The position numbers and the translations under genes were made by a program. The notes under the pieces are model-generated. The model did not search any database, was not told where the DNA came from, and saw nothing but the letters and a program-made list of their open reading frames with translations. Shown here piece after piece: positions 7,901 through 12,778 of a DNA stretch of 12,778 nt (the stretch's first letter is position 1; each line of letters starts with the position of its first letter). Source of the DNA: Ramlibacter sp. (lineage in GTDB: Bacteria; Pseudomonadota; Gammaproteobacteria; Burkholderiales; Burkholderiaceae_C); assembly GCA_026785815.1 (NCBI GenBank), contig JAJAZH010000085.1, positions 1 to 12,778 on the forward strand, read 5' to 3'.

Positions 7901-8610
7901 GCCGGCGGCCGCTTCGGAATCTCCAGTCCCCTGGCCACCGCGGGCCGGGCGACGAAGGCATCGACGGTGCGCTTCACATTCGGGAAGTCGTCGATCCCGA
8001 CCAGCTCGCCGGCGCCATAGAAGCCGTAGACGTTGCGCACCCAGGGCCAGGTCGCGATGTCGGCGATGCTGTAGTCGTCGCCCATCAGCCAGGCGCGGCC
8101 TTGCATTCGTTCATTGAGAACGTTCAGCAGCCGCTTCGATTCATCGACATAACGGTCGCGGGGCCGCTTGTCTTCGTAGTCCTTGCCGGCGAACTTGTGG
8201 AAGAAACCGAGCTGGCCGAACATCGGCCCGACGCCGCCCATCTGGAACATCAGCCACTGCAGGGTCTCGTAGCGGGCCGCGCCGTGCAGCGGCAGGAACA
8301 TGCCCGATTTGTCGGCCAGGTAGACCAGGATGGCGCCCGATTCGAACAGGGCCATCGGCTTGCCGGCGGGACCTTCGGGATCGAGGATCGCCGGAATCTT
8401 GTTGTTCGGATTGACCGACAGGAACTCGGGCGACGTCTGGTCGTTGGTGCTGAAGTTCACCGTGTGCGGCTCGTACGGCAGCCCGGTTTCCTCCAGCATG
8501 ATCGAGGCCTTGACGCCGTTGGGTGTCGGCAGCGAGTACAGCTGGATTCGCTCGGGAAACTGGGCCGGCCACTTTTTCGTGATCGGGAAAACAGACAGGT
8601 CTTTCAGCAT
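7897..8610 (-). CDS. Glutathione S-transferase, YfcG/YghU (nu-class) type
   Basis: A 237-residue glutathione S-transferase with an N-terminal thioredoxin fold and a C-terminal helical domain. It follows E. coli YfcG and YghU: the active-site stretch LYSLPTPNG (24-32) has the T-P-N-G of nu-class enzymes in place of the usual Tyr or Cys, followed by NPNNKIPA (67-74) with the cis-proline and FESGAIL (89-95), which binds the glutathione gamma-glutamyl group. YSIADIATWPWV marks the C-terminal domain N-cap. Characterised relatives reduce disulfides with two glutathiones bound, so this is likely a disulfide-bond reductase, though use in the pathway of its neighbours is also possible. The start (8610) overlaps the TarD stop by 7 bp, and AAGGA lies 6 bases before it within the TarD end. 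Its own stop overlaps the amidase start by 4 bp. Confidence 0.92.
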   Translation of the reverse strand: MLKDLSVFPITKKWPAQFPERIQLYSLPTPNGVKASIMLEETGLPYEPHTVNFSTNDQTSPEFLSVNPNNKIPAILDPEGPAGKPMALFESGAILVYLADKSGMFLPLHGAARYETLQWLMFQMGGVGPMFGQLGFFHKFAGKDYEDKRPRDRYVDESKRLLNVLNERMQGRAWLMGDDYSIADIATWPWVRNVYGFYGAGELVGIDDFPNVKRTVDAFVARPAVARGLEIPKRPPA

Positions 8611-9770
8611 GCGAGTTCCTTCATGACGGAATACAAATCGGATTTGCCCTCGAAGCCGATGCCGGGCAACTCGGGCAAGGTGACGGAGCTGCCCTCGACT
8701 TTCACTCCATCGGGAAAGCCGCCATAGGGCTGGAACAGGTCCGGGTACGACTCGTTGCCGCCGAGGCCCAGGCCGGCGGCGATGGCCAGCGACATCTGGT
8801 GGCCGCCGTGCGGAACGCAGCGCGACGGCGACCAGCCGTTTTCCTTGAGCATCTCCAGCGTGCGCAGGTACTCCACCAGGCCATAGCTCAGCGCGCAGTC
8901 GAACTGCAGCCAGTCGCGGTCGGGCCGCATGCCGCCGTAGCGGATCAGGTTGCGCGCGTCCTGCATCGAGAACAGGTTCTCGCCGGTCGCCATCGGCTTG
9001 TCGTAGTGGTTCGCCAGTTCGGCCTGCAGCGCGAAGTCGAGCGGGTCGCCCGCTTCCTCGTACCAGAACAGGTCGTAGTGCGACATCGCCCGGGCGTACT
9101 CGACGGCGGTTTTCTGGTCGAAGCGACCGTTGGCGTCCACGCACAGCCGCTGGCCCGGCGCCAGCATCCCCAGCACCGCCTCGATGCGCCGGCAATCGTC
9201 GGCCAGCGTGGCGCCGCCGATCTTCATCTTCACCACCGAATAACCGCGATCGAGGTAGCTGCGCATCTCGGCCATCAGCTTGGCGTCGTCCTTCCCCGGG
9301 TAGTAATAGCCGCCCGCCGCGTAGACGAACACCTTGCGGTTCGGCTGGCCGTTGCCATGGCGCTCGGCCAGCAACTGGTACAGCGGCTTGCCTTCGATCT
9401 TGGCCACCGCGTCCCACACCGCCATGTCGATGGTGCCGACCGCCACCGATCGCTCGCCGTGGCCGCCCGGCTTTTCGTTGTTCATCATCGCGGCCCACAC
9501 CCGGTGCGGGTCGATGTTGTCGTGCTGGTCGGCCAGCAGGGTCACTGGTTTCGCCTCCAGGATCCGCGGGGCGAAGCGTTCCCGGATCAAGCCGCCCTGT
9601 CCATAGCGGCCATTGGAGTTGAAGCCGTAACCAACCACCGGCTTGCCATCGCGCACGACGTCGGTGACCACTGCCACCAGGCTCAGCGTCATCTTGCTGA
9701 AATCGATGTAGGCGTTGCGGATGTCGGACTGGATCGGCTGGGTGACTTCGCGGATGTCGATGATCCTCAT
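8604..9770 (-). CDS. tarD: D-tartrate dehydratase (enolase superfamily, TarD)
   Basis: TarD removes water from D-tartrate to give oxaloacetate using Mg2+. This 388-residue protein appears collinear, with a one-residue offset, with the characterised Bradyrhizobium japonicum enzyme as I recall it. All the known functional residues are present: catalytic K183 in VVKMKIGG, catalytic H321 in PHGGHQMS, and the three metal ligands D212 (VDANGRF), E238 (WYEEAGD) and E264 (ATGENLF). The capping domain contains YGFNSNGRYGQGG (48-60) and the loop NEKPGGHGERS (98-108), both typical of this subgroup. Assignment to tartrate is therefore stronger than usual for the superfamily, but it rests on sequence recall, not alignment. 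The ATG at 9770 has no strong ribosome-binding site. It follows the PrpD-family gene across 185 bp that hold repeats, and it overlaps the GST gene by 7 bp. Confidence 0.93.
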   Translation of the reverse strand: MRIIDIREVTQPIQSDIRNAYIDFSKMTLSLVAVVTDVVRDGKPVVGYGFNSNGRYGQGGLIRERFAPRILEAKPVTLLADQHDNIDPHRVWAAMMNNEKPGGHGERSVAVGTIDMAVWDAVAKIEGKPLYQLLAERHGNGQPNRKVFVYAAGGYYYPGKDDAKLMAEMRSYLDRGYSVVKMKIGGATLADDCRRIEAVLGMLAPGQRLCVDANGRFDQKTAVEYARAMSHYDLFWYEEAGDPLDFALQAELANHYDKPMATGENLFSMQDARNLIRYGGMRPDRDWLQFDCALSYGLVEYLRTLEMLKENGWSPSRCVPHGGHQMSLAIAAGLGLGGNESYPDLFQPYGGFPDGVKVEGSSVTLPELPGIGFEGKSDLYSVMKELAC

Positions 9771-9869
9771 GCGGTCAACTTTAACGCCTTCGATCGGGCC
9801 GCCGGACCCTGGTGGTGCGCAAGGACTCGCCGTTGCACAACTTCCAGGCGCGAGGCCGGCGCGCGGTGG

Positions 9870-9895
9870 ATCCCGGCTCGAGGCCGGGATGACAG
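9870..9895. repeat. REP-like hairpin plus GACAG tail, second locus
   Basis: Perfect 8-bp arms ATCCCGGC (9870-9877) and GCCGGGAT (9883-9890) enclose the loop TCGAG, followed by GACAG (9891-9895). Loop and tail are identical to the right-hand unit at 6799-6824, while the arms differ at paired positions that keep the stem intact. This marks it as the same repeat family. Confidence 0.75.
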
Positions 9896-9948
9896 CTCAG
9901 GAGACCGGGATGACAGCTCAGGAGTGCGGGATGACAGCTCAGGAGGGC
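9886..9948. repeat. Three tandem 21-bp repeats
   Basis: Three head-to-tail copies lie at 9886-9906, 9907-9927 and 9928-9948. Each begins with GGGATGACAGCTCAGGAG and differs only in the last three bases (ACC, TGC, GGC). The first copy starts inside the 3' arm of the REP-like hairpin, so the array looks like amplification of that element's tail. The unit keeps one reading frame open in each direction, but no gene covers it. Confidence 0.9.
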
Positions 9949-9955
9949 GGGAAGG

Positions 9956-11329
9956 TCAGGCTGGCACGGCCAGCTTGACCAGGCCCCGCACATCCTTCGC
10001 CTCGCCCAGCAGCCAGCAGGCATCGATCAGGCCGTTGCTCGCGGCGGCGCCCAGGATCGGGTCGGACAGGCCATGGAACTTGGCTTCCAGCTGCGCGTCG
10101 CTCATCGGCTTTTGCAGCGAACCGATCGCGTGTTCGACGAACACATGGACGCGGCGGCCATCGGTCAGCACTGCGGTGACGTCGACGCTGGCTTCGTCGA
10201 TCGCGGGATCCACGGTCGCCACCACCTTGCGTCGCAGCGCCACCATGTCGGCGCGCCGGACGATCTCGTCGGAGAACTCGTCTTCGGCGGCGCGACCGAA
10301 GGTCAGGCCGGCGGCGCTGCCGTGGTAGACGCTGAACTTGGCCTGCAGGCCGTCGGCCGGCTCCTTGTTGCCGGTCAGTTCCAGCACCAGCGAGTGCACC
10401 TTGAGCTCGATCCGCTCGATCTGCTCGGGCTTGACGCCCTGCTCGCGCAGCTGCACGCAGGCGTCGATGCTGGGGTGGATCACGATGCCGCAGGCGAACG
10501 GCTTGTAGCTGTTGAACGAGATCTCGAACCGCTCGCCGAGCTCGCCCGTGATCTGGGTCCAGTCGTTCTTGGTCGACACGGTTTGCGCGAACCCGCGCGG
10601 CGCTTCCAATGCCTTCGGGCTGGCGGTGTAGCCGTGGCTGGCCAGCAGCGCCGACATCAGGCCGGCGCGGGCCGCGCCACCCGGATGGAACGGCTTGGTC
10701 ATGGTGCCGAACTGCTCGCGCATGCCGACCGGCTGCGAAGCAGCGATGCCCAGCGCCATCGCAGTTTTCTGCGCGTCCAGGCCGAGCAGCCGGGAGCAGG
10801 CGGCGGCGGCGCCCAGCATGCCGGTGGAGCCGGTGATGTGCCAGCCCCGGTCGTAGTGCTCGGGGTACATCATGTTGCCGACCCGGCAGGCGACGTCGAT
10901 GCCGAGCACCAGCGAATCGATCACCTGGCGGCCGCTGGAACCCTGGCGCTCGGCCAGCGCCAGCAGCGCCGAAGCGACCGGGCCGGCCGGATGGATGATG
11001 GTCTTGAGGTGGGTGTCGTCGAAGTCGAACGTGTGCGAGGTGATGCCGTTGACCAGCGCGGCGCTGGCCATGTCGACCCGGTCCTTGCGGCCCAGCACGG
11101 TGGCCTGGCCGCTCGGCTCCAGCATCCGGACGGCGGCGAGCGCCGCGTCCGCGGCCTCGTGCCGGGCGGCGCCGACGGCACAGCCCAGCCAGTTCAAGAA
11201 GGTGCGATGGGCCTCGTGGTCGACCGCGTCGCTCCAGCCTCGGGACGGATGGCTGGCGACGAACTGCGCGAGGATCCGGGTGATCGGCGGGGCGTTGTGG
11301 TCGGCGGAGACCTGGGTGTTGCGGGCCAT
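9956..11329 (-). CDS. MmgE/PrpD family protein
   Basis: A 457-residue MmgE/PrpD family protein. Characterised members are 2-methylcitrate dehydratase (PrpD) and cis-aconitate decarboxylase, both acting on tricarboxylic acids in the cytoplasm, and many Burkholderiales members of catabolic clusters have no known substrate. The family signature lies near residues 94-118: NGITSHTFDFDDTH followed by IIHPAGPV, which includes a histidine near the active site in characterised relatives. GWHITGSTGMLGAAAA and FHPGGAARAG are further family phrases, and the C-terminal lid domain is complete. The gene is too diverged from true PrpD for me to call the reaction. The ATG at 11329 follows the Bug gene by 51 bp. 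Its neighbours, an organic-acid binding protein and tartrate dehydratase, suggest a dehydratase, isomerase or decarboxylase role on a hydroxy-acid. Confidence 0.9.
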   Translation of the reverse strand: MARNTQVSADHNAPPITRILAQFVASHPSRGWSDAVDHEAHRTFLNWLGCAVGAARHEAADAALAAVRMLEPSGQATVLGRKDRVDMASAALVNGITSHTFDFDDTHLKTIIHPAGPVASALLALAERQGSSGRQVIDSLVLGIDVACRVGNMMYPEHYDRGWHITGSTGMLGAAAACSRLLGLDAQKTAMALGIAASQPVGMREQFGTMTKPFHPGGAARAGLMSALLASHGYTASPKALEAPRGFAQTVSTKNDWTQITGELGERFEISFNSYKPFACGIVIHPSIDACVQLREQGVKPEQIERIELKVHSLVLELTGNKEPADGLQAKFSVYHGSAAGLTFGRAAEDEFSDEIVRRADMVALRRKVVATVDPAIDEASVDVTAVLTDGRRVHVFVEHAIGSLQKPMSDAQLEAKFHGLSDPILGAAASNGLIDACWLLGEAKDVRGLVKLAVPA

Positions 11330-11380
11330 GGGATCGCTCTGAAATAAATGGGAGAAAAAGAAAGGTCGGGGTGCGCGGGC

Positions 11381-12379
11381 TCAGGAGTCGAGCTGGATGT
11401 TGCGCGCCTTGGCCAGCGCAGTCCAGCGCGCGATATCGCGCTCGATGAAGGTGGCGAACTGTTCGGGGCTCATCACCATCGGCTCGATCGCCTCGACCGA
11501 CAGCTTCTCGCGCAGGTCAGGCGCCCGCAGCACGGTCGCCAGCGTTTCGTTGAGGTGGCGCACGATCGGCGCCGGCATGCCGGCCGGGCCGACCACGCCG
11601 TACCACTGCTGCGCATCGAAGCCCTTGAAGCCGGCTTCTTCCAGCGTCGGCACGTCCTTGAACTGCGGATGGCGCTTCAGGCCGGTGACCGCCAGTGGCC
11701 GCACCCGGCCCGAGCGGATGTGCGGCACGGCGGCCGCCAGGCCCGGGAACATGGCCTGGGTCTGGCCACCGATCAGGTCGGTGAAGGCCAGCGCCACGCC
11801 GCGGTAGGGGATGTGGACCATGAACGAGTTCACCTGCTGCTTGAACAGCTCCATCGTCAGGTGCGTGAGCGAGCCTTGGCCGGCGGAGCCGTAGCTGACC
11901 CGGCCCGGGTTCTTCTTCAGGTAGGAGACGAACTCGGCGACGGTGGTCACCGGCAGCGACGCGTTCACCACCAGCACGTTCGGCGTCGCGCCGATCATCG
12001 CGACCGGCGTGAAGTCGCGGATTGCGTCGTACGGCAGCTTGCGGGTCGCCGGGCTGGTGCCGTGGGTGGCGACATAGCCCTGCATCAGCGTGTAGCCGTC
12101 GGCCGGGGCGCGGGCCGTGTTCTGGCTGGCGATCACGCCGCCGCCCCCGCCCTGGTTGTCGACCACGAAGGTCTGGCCCAGCAGCTTGCCCCAGCGCTCG
12201 GTGACGGGGCGCCCGACCATGTCGCTGCCGCCGCCGGCGACGACCGGAACCACATAGCGGATCGGCTTGTTGGGATAGCCCCCCGGGCCCGCGACGACCG
12301 CCGGGGCGGTCTGGGCCTGCAGCCAGGAAGGGGCCCAGGCCAGTGCCGGCGCGGCCAGCAGCAATTCGCGGCGTTTCAT
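11381..12379 (-). CDS. Bug family tripartite-tricarboxylate periplasmic binding protein
   Basis: A 332-residue Bug (TctC-like) solute-binding protein, exported to the periplasm to capture a carboxylate-type ligand. The N-terminus has two arginines (MKRRELL), a hydrophobic core and a likely signal cleavage near residues 22-23, so Sec export is likely and Tat is possible. The mature part begins with the family pattern YPNKPIRYVVPVVAGGGSD (35-53), whose aspartate D53 is in the ligand loop, then LGQTFVVDNQ (68-76) and ADGYTLM (93-99). PYRGVALAFTDLIGGQ in the middle is also typical. AAGGAG lies 9 bases before the ATG at 12379, which decides the start over an in-frame ATG at 12418. No TctA or TctB membrane partners are in the window, common for orphan Bug proteins. 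As first gene of the cluster it probably reports the ligand that the downstream enzymes use. Confidence 0.95.
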   Translation of the reverse strand: MKRRELLLAAPALAWAPSWLQAQTAPAVVAGPGGYPNKPIRYVVPVVAGGGSDMVGRPVTERWGKLLGQTFVVDNQGGGGGVIASQNTARAPADGYTLMQGYVATHGTSPATRKLPYDAIRDFTPVAMIGATPNVLVVNASLPVTTVAEFVSYLKKNPGRVSYGSAGQGSLTHLTMELFKQQVNSFMVHIPYRGVALAFTDLIGGQTQAMFPGLAAAVPHIRSGRVRPLAVTGLKRHPQFKDVPTLEEAGFKGFDAQQWYGVVGPAGMPAPIVRHLNETLATVLRAPDLREKLSVEAIEPMVMSPEQFATFIERDIARWTALAKARNIQLDS

Positions 12380-12434
12380 CTGAAGAATCTCCTTTGAGAC
12401 AACCCCAGATTGTGGCAAACAACACCGGCGCCGG

Positions 12435-12666
12435 ACGCCGTTCTACCTGTCGTGGGCGTTCAAGCGGGCGTTCGGCCTGTTCGTCGACGTGTTCCGGTCG
12501 CGCCGCGCCGGCCACCGCCGTGGCTGGATCCTGCTGACGCAGGTGATGATGGCGCTGACGTTGCTGTCGCGTCGGAACCTTCTTCACCCTGGTCTTCATC
12601 GCGTCGGCCTTGTTCCTGCTGGCCGGTCGCGAAACGCTGGGTGACGCTGCCGGCATAGGGTCGTAA
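12435..12666 (+). pseudogene. Frameshifted remnant resembling an AmpG-type permease
   Basis: From 12435 one plus-strand frame reads PFYLSWAFK, then FVDVFRSRRAGHRRGWILL and TQVMMALTLL to about 12566. The stretch VDxFR...RRGWILLTQ is like the second and third membrane segments of the AmpG muropeptide permease (MFS), where a W-A-P-L-V-D segment precedes an R-R-G-W-x-L-x-T-Q motif. That frame then stops making sense, and a frame shifted by one base continues from 12571 with another hydrophobic stretch (VGTFFTLVFIASALFLLAG) to a TAA at 12664. No start codon or ribosome-binding site precedes it, and it is far shorter than a 400-residue or longer permease. I read it as a decayed, internally deleted fragment. 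The AmpG identity is tentative and the second half may have another origin. Confidence 0.4.
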
Positions 12667-12737
12667 CGCATTGAACCGGGGCTGGGGATCCGCGACACTG
12701 CCCGCACCCGCGCTTTTCCGGAAATCGTGTCGCCACC

Positions 12738-12778
12738 ATGGAAGTTTCATTCAGTCAGGAAATCAAGTCGCTGCGCCT
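12738..12778 (+). CDS. Possible start of a gene cut by the right edge
   Basis: An ATG at 12738 opens a frame reading MEVSFSQEIKSLR to the window end without a stop. There is no clear ribosome-binding site just before it, and 13 codons are too few to recognise a family. It could equally be non-coding. Confidence 0.25.
   Translation, partial: MEVSFSQEIKSLR

Larger units (their letters stand above)
9771..9955. promoter_or_regulatory. Spacer between the PrpD-family gene and tarD, with hairpin and tandem repeats
   Basis: This is the only sizeable gap in an otherwise compact minus-strand cluster. It holds the REP-like hairpin at 9870-9890 and a 21-bp triplicated repeat. It could contain a promoter for tarD or an RNA element that lowers or stabilises expression of the downstream genes. 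I see no good promoter match. Confidence 0.35.

Noticed and set aside
8799..11347. Two long plus-strand open frames antisense to tarD and the PrpD-family gene
   Set aside because: Both are shadows. The minus-strand proteins carry all expected family residues.
12460..12750. A 96-codon minus-strand open frame at the right end
   Set aside because: It is rich in Arg, Gly, Ser and Thr with no motif, and is antisense to the permease-like remnant.

Overview
The window is GC-rich bacterial DNA with dense, mostly intact genes. The gene families suggest a betaproteobacterium of the order Burkholderiales: a tripartite-tricarboxylate 'Bug' binding protein, a 36-heptad-type chemoreceptor tail ending in a CheR-type pentapeptide, enteric-like GlgC and MurQ, and a Bradyrhizobium-like D-tartrate dehydratase. 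That placement is inferred from family content; there is no rRNA or other phylogenetic marker. I see no tRNA, rRNA, CRISPR array, insertion sequence or phage gene.

Layout, left to right. (1) 3-776 (+) is the C-terminal signalling half of a methyl-accepting chemotaxis protein cut by the left edge. (2) 791-3395 (-) is a tight three-gene operon read right to left: murQ, an unrecognised five-helix membrane protein, and an HpcH/HpaI-type aldolase. (3) Diverging from murQ across about 144 bp is glgC (3540-4862, +), ADP-glucose pyrophosphorylase. (4) A yeaE-like aldo/keto reductase (4896-5729, -) is head-to-head with an Asp-nucleophile alpha/beta hydrolase (5764-6657, +). (5) 6658-6949 is a non-coding convergent gap filled with REP-like hairpin repeats. 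(6) 6950-12379 (-) reads like one catabolic transcription unit in the order Bug binding protein, MmgE/PrpD family protein, D-tartrate dehydratase (TarD), nu-class-like glutathione S-transferase, and acetamidase/formamidase family hydrolase. The last three overlap by 4-7 bp. A further copy of the hairpin repeat and a 21-bp triplicated repeat lie between the PrpD and TarD genes. (7) 12380-12778 holds a broken remnant resembling an AmpG-type permease and possibly the first codons of a gene running off the right edge.

How the genes may work together: the right-hand cluster would bind an organic acid outside the membrane (Bug), dehydrate a hydroxy-dicarboxylate (TarD converts D-tartrate to oxaloacetate in characterised homologues), and process related acids or amides (PrpD family, amidase, GST). 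The left operon combines recycling of the cell-wall sugar MurNAc-6-phosphate with an aldolase and an unknown membrane protein. Nothing here is clearly an undescribed system. The least explained parts are the membrane protein in the murQ operon, the TarD-GST-amidase overlap cluster, and the structured repeat family.
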